Assembly (NCBI RefSeq): GCF_000317835.1
Contig: NC_019790.1
Location: 1-64,000 of the forward strand
Source of the DNA: Deinococcus peraridilitoris DSM 19664
Lineage (GTDB): Bacteria > Deinococcota > Deinococci > Deinococcales > Deinococcaceae
Length of the DNA: 64,000 nucleotides
Reading direction: 5' to 3'
The notes under the pieces were generated by a model. The model was given only the letters and a program-made list of their open reading frames with translations. It ran no database searches and was not told where the DNA came from. Made by a program: the position numbers and the translations under genes. This document shows, one piece after another, positions 19,807-29,587 of the stretch (position 1 is the first letter of the stretch; every line of letters starts with the position of its first letter).

Positions 19807-20136
19807 TTAGAGCCATTCGAGGATACAGGCAAGGAGGATCATTCCTCCGTACATGCAGGCGAGCTTCTCATACCTGGTGGCCACCCGGCGATGCCATTTG
19901 ATGCGGTTGATGGCCCGCTCGACTTTGTTGCGCTCCCGGTACAACTCCTTGTCGAAGTCATCCTGCCTGTCCTGATTGCTTTTGGTGGGGATGACCGACT
20001 TGATGCCACGGCGGTGCAGCATGTTCCTCAAGCTGGGAGAGCTGTAGCCCTTGTCACCCACCAACTTCTTCAGCCGAAAGCGCGGTTGCCCGGGGCCCTT
20101 GCGCTTCACTTTGCCCAGCACCACCAGCCATTCCAA
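19807..20136 (-). pseudogene. IS5-family transposase, C-terminal half
   Basis: About 110 codons: KLVGDKGYSSPSLRNMLHRR, IPTKSNQDRQDDFDKELYRE, NKVERAINRIKWHRRVATRYEK and a final LACILEWL. These are the second Asp and the Glu region of IS5 (IS427 group) transposases. The N-terminal half, with the first Asp, is missing, so it is inactive. Confidence 0.75.
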
Positions 20137-20379
20137 GTACCTGGACGCGTTCTAGCCCCAACGACCGGAAAACAGCCGTTAAGCTTGACCCCAGTTCCCC
20201 GCAGCTTTCCACGGCGTGGGTGAAGTTCCAGTATTCGCACAAGGCGAGATCAGCAGCTGTGGGAGGCGACCGTTATCGAACCCAGGAGTAAGTTCCTGGT
20301 GCAAAGCGAACTTGGCCAGCGCAACGAGGATCTGGAAGGGAGGTTGCTGCTGGGAGCCCGGCAATGACTGGCCAACCCA

Positions 20380-20740
20380 CATGACCTGGTGCTGTTCACC
20401 GATGGCTGGGCCGTGTACGAGTCACTGTTCCCCGAGGTGTTCGGCGTCCCGTACCGACCACCACGACAAGGATCACAGGGCGCTTCAAGAAGCTGCGATT
20501 CTGGGCGCCTCGCGCGCTCGCCCACGTGCTGATCATCAAGCGGCGGAAGGGACGGAAGGTGGTGGAAGTACTCCAGCGCGTTGCTCACGGGAAATGCTCG
20601 AGGGTGGACGCCGAGGCCGAGCAACTCGGGTGTCAGACGCCGAACACTTCAGCGGTGGAGTGGCAGAACGGCACGGCCAGACGGATGAATGCCTTTGAGG
20701 CCAGGAAGAGCCTGGCCTTTGCCCGTACATCGCTAAGGCA
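20380..20740 (+). pseudogene. Transposase fragment with frameshift
   Basis: The plus strand reads HDLVLFTDGWAVYESLFPEV, FGVPYRPPRQGSQG, then after a one-base shift near 20480 continues FKKLRFWAPRALAHVLIIKR and NTSAVEWQNGTARRMNAFEA. TDGWxxY and the 'SxVExxNxxxRR' block are catalytic-region features of DDE transposases of the IS1-like kind. Both ends are missing. Confidence 0.55.
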
Positions 20741-20948
20741 ATCGCGAAAGTCAGCAGGCCGATGCAGCCGAGGTACATCAGGAAAATAATCGCCAGCTGC
20801 CCTGCCGTGTTGAGTTCAACTGTGGTGTTCATCGAAAGACCCACCGTACCAAACGCCGAGAACGCCTCGAACGCCAGTTGATGAATGGCAACTGCGGATT
20901 GGTCAGCAGCACCAGCAACCCCACCACTATTGGCAGTCCGTTGTCTTT
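20697..20948 (-). pseudogene. KtrB/TrkH potassium transporter fragment
   Basis: Two minus-strand frames give VVGLLVLLTNPQLPF and then FEAFSAFGTVGLSMNTTVEL, NTAGQLAIIFLMYLGCIGLL. The pore-loop motif FGTVGLS and the following helix are typical of KtrB. A frameshift near 20875 and loss of most of the roughly 450-residue protein make it a relic. Confidence 0.65.
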
Positions 20949-21199
20949 GTAGGTTAACGTCGAGCAGCACGATGTTTCTCCTATCAAGTGACAAAGAGGC
21001 AGAGCGAGTGGCCACGTCGGCACCGCTCAAGCAGTACCCTCAAGGCACGAGGCGGCGCGGCCTGAGAGAACGCACGCCAGTACCGTTGCAGCCATACGAA
21101 TGGCTCCAACCAGCCACACACCCGACGTAACAAGCCACACGAGGAGCTCGGCACCGTCCATTTGAGGTGTGAACACGTTTGGGCAGCGTGGTGTTCGCT

Positions 21200-21383
21200 G
21201 CCGGTCTTGCCGCCTCTCGGTGTTGGCGATGACAGTCGCGGTTTTGTTACGCTCGGCGCCTAGCAGCAGGCCTTGCGGGTAGGTTCTGAAGGCTCTTCGC
21301 TGGACGGTCTGAGTGAACGCTGAATCCAGCAGCTTGCAGTAGCTGTCAAGCTGCTCTGGTACTTCTTGGGGAATGGTTTCCAT
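21200..21383 (-). pseudogene. IS701-like transposase, N-terminal fragment
   Basis: METIPQEVPEQLDSYCKLLD, then AFTQTVQRRAFRTYPQGLLL and AERNKTATVIANTE resemble the N terminus of IS701-type transposases. The frame then runs into unrelated sequence. Confidence 0.5.
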
Positions 21384-21723
21384 CCCTCAGCATGCGCCTC
21401 CACCAAGACAACGGACTACCAACAGACATCCACTGGTAGATTGCAGGGCTTGTCGAGGGTGGGACGATCCGGACGCTATGGAGGCGCCCGCCTTGATGTA
21501 GGTTTGGCGCGGAGATCTTCAAACCATTCGTTGTTGCGTTCGTAGAGCGATTGGGATGGAGAGGCGCCAGCTGGCCGTCACATCGTGCGTCCGCGTGCAG
21601 CGGCCGAAACGTGGGGCAAGGTCGGACTTGTAGCTCTCGGCTAAAATGTAAGACTAGTGTGAGATATTATAAATTAATCTTAATTTGCTTAGTCTCCATC
21701 TAAGCCCCTTTACGAGACTGTGC
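21384..21723. other. Intergenic region before the GGDEF gene
   Basis: About 340 bases. The last 80 are AT-rich (around 21640-21690) and probably hold the promoter of the next gene. I see no gene, repeat or RNA in the rest. Confidence 0.4.
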
Positions 21724-23229
21724 ATGATCTACTCTCTATCGCTGTCCGCCCTTTTGCCTCTGTTGGCCATTACCGTCTCTCTCTTGATGATCGGGCAGAT
21801 GGCACACCGACTCGCGCATGTCGTGCCACGGACCTTTTTCATTATGCTGCTTGCCAACAGTGTATGGCTGGCAGGGGACTCACTAGCCTTCCTCGCCGTT
21901 GATCCGGAGACCCGCTGGTTTTGGATTCGCGCTCAGTTCCTTGGCATCCTCACTCTCCCGGTGGCGTGGCTCGTGTTCATAGACCGCACCCTGTGTCCAA
22001 AGCAACCGGAACTTTCCGGTGCCCGCCCTCTTGTGCTCTTGCTGATTCCAGCTTTCATACTCGCACTGATCTGGACGAATGGGTCAAGTGGCCTCGTATG
22101 GTCCAGCGTTTCCTTCGCCGACGGTCAGATACGCCTCGAGCGTGGTCTTCTGTTCTGGCTCGGAGTCGCTGGCTACCCGAACCTCATCGGGTTCTGGGGT
22201 GTGTACCGGCTGCTCATGTCGTTGCGTGTCGTTCGAGGTCAGAAACGCGGGCAAGTGCTGATACTACTGTACGGGGCTGCGCTGGTCCTGATCAGTGATC
22301 TCACGTACCTGGTCGGCGTTCGTATTATGGGCGGCGTCAACCTCACGCCAATTGCTTTCTCAGTGACTTTAATCCCGATCGTATGGGGGATGGCGCGCTA
22401 CGGGCTGCTACGAGCTGCACCGGTCGCACATCGTCACGTTGTCGATCATCTGCCTGAAGCAGTGATTGTCGTGGATCGCGAAGGTACGATCATTGACCTC
22501 AACACAAGGGCACAGGAATTCCTGGGCTCAGCGCGTTCGGTTTTGATGGATCGGGAACTGCGGGAGGTCTTCCCGCACTGGTTTCCGTTCACCGAGGGTA
22601 CATCAAAGGAATGGCGCACGACCGACGGGGCCGTGTGGGAGATCACATCCTCTACTGTACGGTCAGATAGCGGTCGCCCTGTCGGGCAGGTCATCATGCT
22701 GCGGGACATCACGGACCGTATAGAGCAGCACGCGCTGACAGAACGTCTTGCCTTTCAGGACGCCCTGACCGGGCTTGGGAACCGCCGTGCCTTTGACGAG
22801 CAACTCGAGAAGGTCCTCGAACGCACGAAGAACAATGGCGAGTCTTTTGCAGTGGTGATGATTGATCTGGATGGCATGAAGCTCGTCAATGATCGCGAGG
22901 GGCACGCCCGTGGTGACGCTCTGCTGAAGTCGTTTGGAGCAGCGCTCGAGTCGTCGTTTCGTGCTGAGGATCAATTGTTTCGGCTCGGTGGGGATGAGTT
23001 CGCGGCATTCATGGCTCGGCCCAGAGAAGGAATCCGTAACTTGGTGGATGCCCGGGTGAGTGCCGCCTTGGCCAAGGTTCGGGAAGGTGGCTTTCCATGC
23101 GTATCGGCCAGTGCCGGTGTTGCCTGCTGGCCTGAAGATGGTCTTGATGTGACGGTCGTTAAAGTTGCAGACGAACGCATGTACGCCGACAAGGCCATGC
23201 GGCGGCAGAAGAAAAGTCGTGTCAGCTGA
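21724..23229 (+). CDS. 7TM-PAS-GGDEF diguanylate cyclase
   Basis: A 501-residue membrane signalling protein. Residues 1-225 form about seven helices of the 7TM histidine-kinase-type N domain (LLPLLAITVSLLMIGQMAHR, TFFIMLLANSVWLAGDSLAF). A PAS domain follows (VVDHLPEAVIVVDREGTIID, residues 240-345), then GGDEF (DALTGLGNRRAFDEQL to the end). The active site is RLGGDEF (about 420-426) and an inhibitory RxxD (RAED) lies five residues before it, so it should make cyclic di-GMP with product feedback. A TTG start 13 codons upstream is also open. No partner gene is adjacent. Confidence 0.88.
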   Translation: MIYSLSLSALLPLLAITVSLLMIGQMAHRLAHVVPRTFFIMLLANSVWLAGDSLAFLAVDPETRWFWIRAQFLGILTLPVAWLVFIDRTLCPKQPELSGARPLVLLLIPAFILALIWTNGSSGLVWSSVSFADGQIRLERGLLFWLGVAGYPNLIGFWGVYRLLMSLRVVRGQKRGQVLILLYGAALVLISDLTYLVGVRIMGGVNLTPIAFSVTLIPIVWGMARYGLLRAAPVAHRHVVDHLPEAVIVVDREGTIIDLNTRAQEFLGSARSVLMDRELREVFPHWFPFTEGTSKEWRTTDGAVWEITSSTVRSDSGRPVGQVIMLRDITDRIEQHALTERLAFQDALTGLGNRRAFDEQLEKVLERTKNNGESFAVVMIDLDGMKLVNDREGHARGDALLKSFGAALESSFRAEDQLFRLGGDEFAAFMARPREGIRNLVDARVSAALAKVREGGFPCVSASAGVACWPEDGLDVTVVKVADERMYADKAMRRQKKSRVS

Positions 23230-23342
23230 CGTCTTGGGGAGATTTCAGCTAGGGCACCATGCATTGTGAGCCGCCTGTTCGAGATGTGCTGCGTAGGATG
23301 CCGCCACGCGACTCTAAAGTCTGTGTATTAACTGGTCTGGAG

Positions 23343-25155
23343 TGAACCCCGCGGTTTGGCTCTGCGTCAACCTCGGTGCAGGGAGTCAGCCAAGAGGATG
23401 CGAGAGCGCAAGAAGGAGAACGACGCTCGGCCGTACGTGGCCGCACGCTCCGGGGCGGCCCGGAGCTCGTCTTGCCGCGAGTGACGTGTCTCCACAACCT
23501 TGGTACATCAGTCGTTTGATGAGCTTCACCTTGTTCACCACGCCCTCTACAGGTCCGTTGCTCAGCGGTAACTGGACGGCGGCGTTCAGCGCACTTTTCT
23601 CGCGCTCAATACCGACAGCAAACAAGTTCAAATCATGGACTCCGCTCGCCTTGGCGCGTTCCAACCACCCCTCGACGTCCTGCACACGCTTTTCGTGCAG
23701 CAAGGCACGGAAACTCAACACGAGATCGCGCGACGTACAGCAACGGAAGCCGGACACACAACGCCGCAAAGCATTCCTGCTCGTCAGCCGTGAGCTGATG
23801 CTCCTCGCGCCACGCCAGACTCATCAACTCCTTGGGTGACAGCTTCAGTGGAACACGCCGCTGCGCAGCGAGCCTGTCGTGCTGGAGCTCCTTCTGATTG
23901 GACTCGGCTCGGGCAGTCTCCTCCCGCTTCCGGGCGTACATCCACTGGGCGACACTCTTGCGGGAGCCCGTGAAGCCCAGCGCCTGCACTTCACGCAAGA
24001 GTTCAGCGATATTCCGGCACCCCTGTTCATAGCGGTCGTGCAAGTGCGCTCGGAAGGGATCGAGGATGCTCTGAACACGAACGTGACGAACGCGAGCAGG
24101 TGCGGCATCAGCGATCACGTAACGTCGGGCGAGCCAGCGGCTGCACCCAAGTTCGCGTGCAACAGATCGGATACTGTGCCCCTCGGCTCGAAGTTCGTGC
24201 ACACGTTCAAACATCACCTCACGCCGTTTCTGCTGCTCTTCGCGCACAGCTGTGACAGGCAGTGTACGAGGAACGACGTCGAGGGTGACGTCACGCAGCA
24301 GCGTCTGATGCTGCGCAATCCAACGTTCGAGTGTGTCTCGAAGGTTTTTGAGGACGTGCCAGTCGAGGGGCGGGCTTCGCCCGACCCGTTGGGCAGTCCA
24401 ATACTTGCTGCGCCTCAGGCCGCCCTTCGTTGATCCCAGCAGCGTAATCTGTGGAGCGGTCGCGGACCACCGTCTCGACTTCCGGATGCGTCCGCAGCCA
24501 GGTGGCAAGTGTTTGCGCCGAGCGGTCAGGCAGCACGTCGATTGGCTGGTGCGTGTCGAGGTCGACGATGATCGTGTCGTAAGTATGGCCGCGCCGAAAA
24601 GCGAAATTGTCGACGCCGATGATCTTCGCCGTTGCCGTTCCGACCTGAGTTTGACGCACCACGCGGAGCAGGGTTGTGGGGCTGGCGGGCACGTGGAGAT
24701 CGTGAGCGAGCCGGGAACCACCCCGTGCGTTCAGCGCCGTTCCCAGTCGCCGCAGGCAGTCGGCACAGCTGGTCGTGCGCTGGGCGTAGGGTATCGTGAG
24801 TGCTGGAAGTCGTTCGGCGAAGACCTGACAGGAGCACTGGGCGTCACGGCACCGGAAACGCCGCACATCGAGCTTAATCAAGACACCGAACCCAGCCCAG
24901 GAGACGTCGCGCAGTGTGCGGCAGTAATGGCTGTGCCGGTGCGTTGAGACTGTTCCACACTGTGGGCAAGGTGCCGAGCCTGAGGTACTCGCGGCCTGGA
25001 GATGGACCTGTTCAGCCCCGATTTCTACTTGTAGGTCACGAAATTTGAGGCCGCTGGGAAAGACGGCGTGGAGCAGGGCCAGCAGGAGCGCATCCATATC
25101 TCAGCTTGTCTCCTCGCTGCACCGAGGTTGACGCAGAGCCGAAAATTGGGGTTCA
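23343..25155 (-). mobile_element. Inactive ISL3-family element
   Basis: About 1.8 kb with long terminal inverted repeats: TGAACCCC, six variable bases, then GGCTCTGCGTCAACCTCGG and GTGCAG at both ends. The transposase is split over three frames. It begins at 25097 (zinc finger CPQCGTVSTHRHSHYCRTL, then RRFRCRDAQCSCQVFAERLP), runs to QQVLD near 24396, resumes in another frame with DWHVLKNLRDTLERW, and shifts again near 23750 to RVQDVEGWLERAKASGVHDL and LPLSNGPVEGVVNKVKLIKR. No 8-bp target duplication is evident. The element cannot make an enzyme. Confidence 0.85.
24362..24395. repeat. 34-base palindromic insertion in the ISL3 transposase
   Basis: Between the codons for QQVLD and WHVLKNL, which normally adjoin, lie 34 extra bases containing CGGGCGAAGCCCG. 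GAC occurs at both borders. The insertion shifts the frame and is one cause of inactivation. Confidence 0.5.
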
Positions 25156-25333
25156 TAGCCAGGTGATCTGAGGCGCTGTTCGAGCTGGAGAGGGAGACGT
25201 GAGCACTTTGTCGGTAATCGCTAACGCCTGACTACCCTTCAAATCGTGGCATGAGGGCGGCAAGAGTGCGCCAGGACGCCGTGGAGGGTGTCGTTCATGC
25301 CCTTCCGGTCGGATGCAATAAGGTTCTGCGCGG

Positions 25334-25948
25334 ATGGTCAAGGCAGCATCTGAAATGATGCGAGGCATGACGCAGAGCGAGTCGAGTGAAGTTGAGCGCG
25401 TGCACGCCGCGTGGGAACGTATTGAACGCTGGTACGCGGAGAACGCCCCGGAGTGGGAGTTGCCAGGCGGGACGAGCGACGCGGACATTGACGAGTTGGA
25501 GCAGCAACTGGACGTGACGTTTCCCGCAGCATTCCGCGCTTCCCTGCTTCGGCACGACGGCATTCCTGACCCGTGGTGGCCGCAGGGTGAACTCGAATCT
25601 GTCGAGGGCATCCGGAGCAGCTGGGAGAGTTGGACGAATCTGTTGGAGGACGGCTCGTTCGATGAAGCGAACGGTTTCGTGGAGGACAACCCGGCCCTGA
25701 AGCGGTCCTGGTGGTGGCGGGGGTGGGTGCCGATCGACCGGGACGGTGCATCGAACGGCGCCTGCCTGGATCTTGACCCGGGTCCGGCTGGGCGCGTGGG
25801 ACAGGTGATCGACATGGATCATGAGGTCGGGCCGAGCGGGCCACACTATGAGGACTTCGCGGCGTACCTGGAGGAGACCGCGGAGGCGCTCGAGGATGGG
25901 TATTACATCGTCAATGACGATCAGCTCGACGAGTACTGCGAGGAGTGA
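25334..25948 (+). CDS. SMI1/KNR4 (SUKH-1) family protein
   Basis: A roughly 200-residue acidic protein of the SUKH fold: AWERIERWYAENAPEWELPG, SDADIDELEQQLDVTFPAAF, RASLLRHDGIPDPWWPQGEL, WVPIDRDGASNGACLDLDPG and VIDMDHEVGPSGPHYEDFAA. SUKH proteins often act as immunity proteins against nuclease toxins, but others are housekeeping. No toxin gene adjoins it here, so a role in immunity is only possible. Starts at 25355 and 25367 are equally open; none has a good ribosome binding site. Confidence 0.8.
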   Translation: MVKAASEMMRGMTQSESSEVERVHAAWERIERWYAENAPEWELPGGTSDADIDELEQQLDVTFPAAFRASLLRHDGIPDPWWPQGELESVEGIRSSWESWTNLLEDGSFDEANGFVEDNPALKRSWWWRGWVPIDRDGASNGACLDLDPGPAGRVGQVIDMDHEVGPSGPHYEDFAAYLEETAEALEDGYYIVNDDQLDEYCEE

Positions 25949-26320
25949 CGACCAATGCGACCGATCGTCGTTCTCTGGGACTCTCTGACCAGGTGTACCC
26001 CTGGCTTGAGCCGCTGGATTCACCGGATACCCTGCCCACTCCAGCCCCGTGTGATGCCCGAAAGGCTTGCCTGAGGGCTGATGACTGTGGCTGGACCTGG
26101 CGCAGCTCGAAGGCTGCCCTTGTCCTGACTTGGTGCACTACGTGTCAGCCTTGATGGCCTTTGACGCTGAAGTGGCGCGGGTCGTGGGTGAGCAACCGTG
26201 AGCCGCTTTCGACGACTCGGGCGGCTCGAAGCGGCCCAGCTGGCGAACTTGGACGCCTTGAGTGATGAGACGCTGTGAAGTCTCTACCTGGCGCTAGCGG
26301 CACACCTCGTTCCTCGTCAA
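25949..26320. other. Intergenic region
   Basis: About 370 bases with no supported gene. Short frames here lack start signals and known domains; the convergent ends of the flanking genes may share a terminator that I cannot identify. Confidence 0.35.
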
Positions 26321-26890
26321 TCAGATTGAGTGTCCACCTGGTGTATAGAAGCTCTGATCAGCTCGCTGGTACTGGCCCTGCACGAGTCCGTTTTCAAGAA
26401 CACGGCTGCCGGTGAGTGACCAGCGGCTCTCGCTCATCCCACGGTGAAACAGCGGTCGGCCGGACCCGAGGATGATCGGAAGCCATGACAGCGTCAGGTC
26501 GTCGACAAGACCTTCGTCAAGGCCCTGGCGGACGGCAATGCCGCCGTCGAGGTACACGTGTCTGAAGCCCTGCTCGCCAAGCTCACGGAGCAAGGTTGAG
26601 AGCGGTCCGTTGAAGAACGTTTCGCCATGACGGGATTCGGCAGGGCGGGAGGTGAGGACGACGACGTGCTTGCCCTGGTAGGGCCATGCGTCGAAGTTGA
26701 GGACGGTGTCGTAGGTGTTGCGGCCGATGACGAGGGTATCGACGGTGGCGATGAAACTGGTGTAGCCGGTGTCTTGTGGGGTATCGGTGGGTGTGAGTGT
26801 GGTGTGCAGCCAGTCGAGGTTGTGATCGTCTCGGGCGAGATAGCCGTCGAGGCTGAGGCCGAGGAAGACGGAGACGCGTGGCTGGTTCAT
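26321..26890 (-). CDS. Dihydrofolate reductase/RibD-C family protein
   Basis: A 189-residue protein with the RibD C-terminal (DHFR-like) fold: VSVFLGLSLDGYLARDDHNL at the N terminus, TLVIGRNTYDTVLNFDAWPY, KHVVVLTSRPAES, and HVYLDGGIAVRQGLDEGLVD with LTLSWLPIILGSGRPLF. Such stand-alone proteins are NADPH-dependent reductases of unknown substrate. A GAGGGGG site precedes the ATG, ruling out a longer start. It is divergent from a TetR gene, with one palindrome between them, so it is the likely target of that repressor. Confidence 0.85.
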   Translation of the reverse strand: MNQPRVSVFLGLSLDGYLARDDHNLDWLHTTLTPTDTPQDTGYTSFIATVDTLVIGRNTYDTVLNFDAWPYQGKHVVVLTSRPAESRHGETFFNGPLSTLLRELGEQGFRHVYLDGGIAVRQGLDEGLVDDLTLSWLPIILGSGRPLFHRGMSESRWSLTGSRVLENGLVQGQYQRADQSFYTPGGHSI

Positions 26891-26904
26891 GGTTTCCCCC
26901 TCAA

Positions 26905-26919
26905 ATCTACAGTGTAGAT
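26905..26919. promoter_or_regulatory. TetR operator palindrome
   Basis: ATCTACA-G-TGTAGAT, a perfect 15-bp palindrome, is centred in the 37-base gap between the divergent reductase and TetR genes. TAGATA at its right edge lies seven bases before the TetR ATG and may be the -10 of a leaderless transcript. Confidence 0.75.
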
Positions 26920-26927
26920 ATAGTGCC

Positions 26928-27533
26928 ATGGTCTCTGCCAAAATGGAAGCCATGACTGCGCCCACCAGACGCCGCCGCGGACGCCCCCCCACTGGCAGCA
27001 CCGACCTCGACCAGCACTTCATCACCAGCACCGCCATCCAACTGCTCCAAACGAACGGCTGGAACAAGTTCTCCATGCGCGCCCTCGCCGAGCAACTCCA
27101 GGTCGACCCGATGGCGCTGTACCACTACTTCTCAAACAAGACGGCCCTACTGGAAGCGATGGTGACGACCGTATTCACGGCGCTCGACCCGCTCCACCCA
27201 CCGTTCGATGCCGCCCAGCCACTGGAACAGCGCGTCGAACACCTCGCGCAGGCCTATCTCCAGATCGTGCTGCGCTTCCCAGAACTCGTCGGCGAACTCA
27301 TTGCAGGCCGCCTCAACGTCCATGAACCTGTCCGGCGTTTCGATGACCTCTTCCAGCAGGCGATGGGTGACTTGCCGCTCGACGCCTCATCTCGCCGACA
27401 CGCCACGAATCTGCTGGTTGATTACCTGCATGGCTACGCCCTCGGGGCCACATCGGCCACCAGTCCCGAATGGCGGCACGGAACAGCCATCATCATTCGC
27501 GGCATTCGGGCGATCGCTAGCGAAATGCGGTAA
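26928..27533 (+). CDS. TetR-family repressor
   Basis: A 201-residue regulator. After a basic tail (RRRRGRPPTGS) the helix-turn-helix reads IQLLQTNGWNKFSMRALAEQ, LQVDPMALYHYFSNKTALLE, and the rest is the C-terminal ligand domain of the TetR_C class (DALDPLHPPFD region, VDYLHGYALGATSA). Alternative starts at 26943 and 26952 exist. No ribosome binding site is present; the ATG at 26928 sits seven bases after TAGATA, as in leaderless promoters. It probably represses itself and the divergent reductase. Confidence 0.85.
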   Translation: MVSAKMEAMTAPTRRRRGRPPTGSTDLDQHFITSTAIQLLQTNGWNKFSMRALAEQLQVDPMALYHYFSNKTALLEAMVTTVFTALDPLHPPFDAAQPLEQRVEHLAQAYLQIVLRFPELVGELIAGRLNVHEPVRRFDDLFQQAMGDLPLDASSRRHATNLLVDYLHGYALGATSATSPEWRHGTAIIIRGIRAIASEMR

Positions 27534-27569
27534 TCGCTAACTGGCGCATGAAGAATGAGATGTTGAGCT

Positions 27570-27583
27570 GGGGTATACCCTCC
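27570..27583. repeat. GGGGTATACCC palindrome, copy 2
   Basis: GGGGTATACCC at 27570-27580 lies about 60 bases upstream of the phosphotransferase gene. Related copies are at 4566 and 29711. Confidence 0.45.
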
Positions 27584-27638
27584 ACCAGGAATGCAGGGCA
27601 CTGGGCAGCCGATGCGCGGGCGGAAGTAGCATTCACGC

Positions 27639-28535
27639 ATGGCGGCTGAGCACGTCCCGCAACATGAACTCACTGACGCGGAGATCACCTCGATCATCTC
27701 CACCCAGTTCGCTGACCTCGCCCAACTACGTGTCACCCGGCTCGGTGAAGGCACCGACCACGTGGCGTTCGACGTCGGTGGGCAATACATCTTTCGTTTC
27801 CCGAAACGTGCTGAGGTCGCTGCCGCACTGAACGTCGAAGTGCAGCTCACCGCATGGCTTGCGCCGCAGTTGCCGTTACCCATTCCTGAGTACCGGTGGT
27901 TTGGGCAGTGGGGTGCGCATGACGTGCAACTGCTCGCTGGGTATCGCAGGTTGCCAGGAACGCCGGCATTACAGGTTGCGCACCGACCTCCGCCAGGCGT
28001 GGCGGATAGTATTGGCGGGTTCCTGCGGCGACTTCACGACGTGAGCAGCGAGGCAGCAGCCGAGCTGGGCGTTCCCGTGCAGGAAGATGCCGGGGAGTGG
28101 CCGCGTGTGGCGGTGAGCGACCTGCGCTTCGCAGCGCACCATCAGCTGGTCGACGAGGCCCACCTGGGGCAGTGGCAGGACGTGCTGTCGTCCCCGCCTT
28201 CGAGCAGGGGCATCCGTAGACGGCTGCTGCACGGTGACTTTGCCGCCGAGCACGTGCTGCTGGGTACGAACGGCGCGGTGAGCGGAGTGATCGACTGGAG
28301 TGATGCCCAACTGGGGGATCCGGCGCTCGACCTTGCCGGTGTCCTGCACTGGGGCGGGATGGCGTTGCTGCACGACGTGCTGGAAACCTACGGCCGTGTG
28401 AGCGAGCGGGGTATGCGGCGCGTTCGGTGGTATGCCGCTTGTCGCGCCCTCGCAGACATCAGGTTCGGCATGATGCAGGCGCGCGGCGAGTACGTCAGGG
28501 CGGGGCAACGTGCGCTGGAGTGGTCATCACGGTAG
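27639..28535 (+). CDS. Aminoglycoside phosphotransferase-family kinase
   Basis: A 298-residue APH/choline-kinase-fold protein. The nucleotide-binding strands are VTRLGEGTDHVAFDVGGQYI and FRFPKR, the catalytic loop is LLHGDFAAEHVLL (about residue 198) and the metal-binding motif is GVIDWSDAQLGDPALDLAG. The family includes antibiotic-modifying kinases and macrolide phosphotransferases as well as enzymes for small metabolites. Whether it gives resistance cannot be told from sequence. The next gene is convergent. Confidence 0.85.
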   Translation: MAAEHVPQHELTDAEITSIISTQFADLAQLRVTRLGEGTDHVAFDVGGQYIFRFPKRAEVAAALNVEVQLTAWLAPQLPLPIPEYRWFGQWGAHDVQLLAGYRRLPGTPALQVAHRPPPGVADSIGGFLRRLHDVSSEAAAELGVPVQEDAGEWPRVAVSDLRFAAHHQLVDEAHLGQWQDVLSSPPSSRGIRRRLLHGDFAAEHVLLGTNGAVSGVIDWSDAQLGDPALDLAGVLHWGGMALLHDVLETYGRVSERGMRRVRWYAACRALADIRFGMMQARGEYVRAGQRALEWSSR

Positions 28536-28765
28536 TGCCGCGACAGTGGTCCGGACCAGCGATGCACCCGTTCAGTTGGGGCATGTCAAATCGTACGGGC
28601 AGCGCCTGGGAAGCCGGAAAACCTCCCAGGCTCCGTGCAGGCCGAGGAACAAGCTTTCGTCCTGCGCCTGCACGACCGCCTGTCCTTTTAGCGGGAAGCA
28701 GTCGTGGTTGTCGGACTGCGTCCAAGTTGGGATACGAGCATCATCTAAACTTACTTGGCGTGAGC

Positions 28766-29587
28766 CTACCCGCGGGTCCAGATGTAGGGTGTGGTCGTCG
28801 TCACCGGCAGCAGGCCGCTGCGTTGCAGGATAGGATGCGAGAACTCCGTGGAGTCGCTGTGCATGAAGCGCACACCCCGCGCGAGCGCAGATCTCGCCCG
28901 CTCGGCGGTGAGCGCTCGGTAGATCCCCTGACCACGCCACTCGGGCACCGTCCCACCTCCCCAGATGCCCGCAAATTCAGTGCCCGGCACCACTTCCAGC
29001 CGCCCCGTGCAGACGACCTCGCCCTGCGCCTCCGCAACCCAGATCTCGATGAGCCCGCGCTTCTTTTCCAACTGCCGCACGAAGTCCTTCACACCAAACG
29101 GAAAGCCGAAGGCGCGTTCCTGCGCGGCTGCTGCCCGCGTCAGGTCAGGCAGCGGGTCGAGTTGGTCGTCGACGCGCCGCAGCTGCACGCCCGGTGGGAG
29201 CGGCACTTCCATGGCGAGCAGCTTGGCCTCGCCGAGCATCACGGTTTCCGGGTCCTCGGGCTGAAAGCCGTGCGCGACTAGGCGCTCGGGGAGGTCTGGC
29301 GGCGCGTCGTGCCCGCGCGTCTTCCACTCGAACGAGGTGATACGTTCATCGCTGGCGTAGTGCTCGATTGTTCGAGCGATGAGGTCGTCGAGCACTTCTC
29401 CGGTCAGGCCACCGAGATTCCGGTACGACACAAAGCCGCGCGTGTCGAACTTTCCACGCCATAAAGGGCCGTCGCGGTCGACGCTCGTCGCGGACATCAT
29501 CTCGGTCTCTTCTCGGAGCTGGCTGTCGTAGGCGTTCAGCAGGTAGCCTGCGAGCTCGTGTTGGTCGGAAGGCATCAGGGGCAGCAT
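28766..29587 (-). CDS. GNAT-family acetyltransferase
   Basis: A 273-residue protein whose C-terminal half is a GNAT domain: IWVAEAQGEVVCTGRLEVVP, FAGIWGGGTVPEWRGQGIYR with the acetyl-CoA loop RGQGIYRAL, and FMHSDSTEFSHPILQRSGLL. The N-terminal 120 residues (NAYDSQLREETEM, FEWKTRGHDAPPDLPERLVA) resemble the first, degenerate GNAT half of two-domain members. Starts at 29587 and 29575 are both plausible; there is no clear ribosome binding site. Substrate is unknown. Confidence 0.8.
   Translation of the reverse strand: MLPLMPSDQHELAGYLLNAYDSQLREETEMMSATSVDRDGPLWRGKFDTRGFVSYRNLGGLTGEVLDDLIARTIEHYASDERITSFEWKTRGHDAPPDLPERLVAHGFQPEDPETVMLGEAKLLAMEVPLPPGVQLRRVDDQLDPLPDLTRAAAAQERAFGFPFGVKDFVRQLEKKRGLIEIWVAEAQGEVVCTGRLEVVPGTEFAGIWGGGTVPEWRGQGIYRALTAERARSALARGVRFMHSDSTEFSHPILQRSGLLPVTTTTPYIWTRG

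Noticed and set aside
25334..25948. Polymorphic toxin and SUKH immunity pair
   Set aside because: No toxin, Rhs or secretion gene lies nearby; a lone SUKH protein is not enough.
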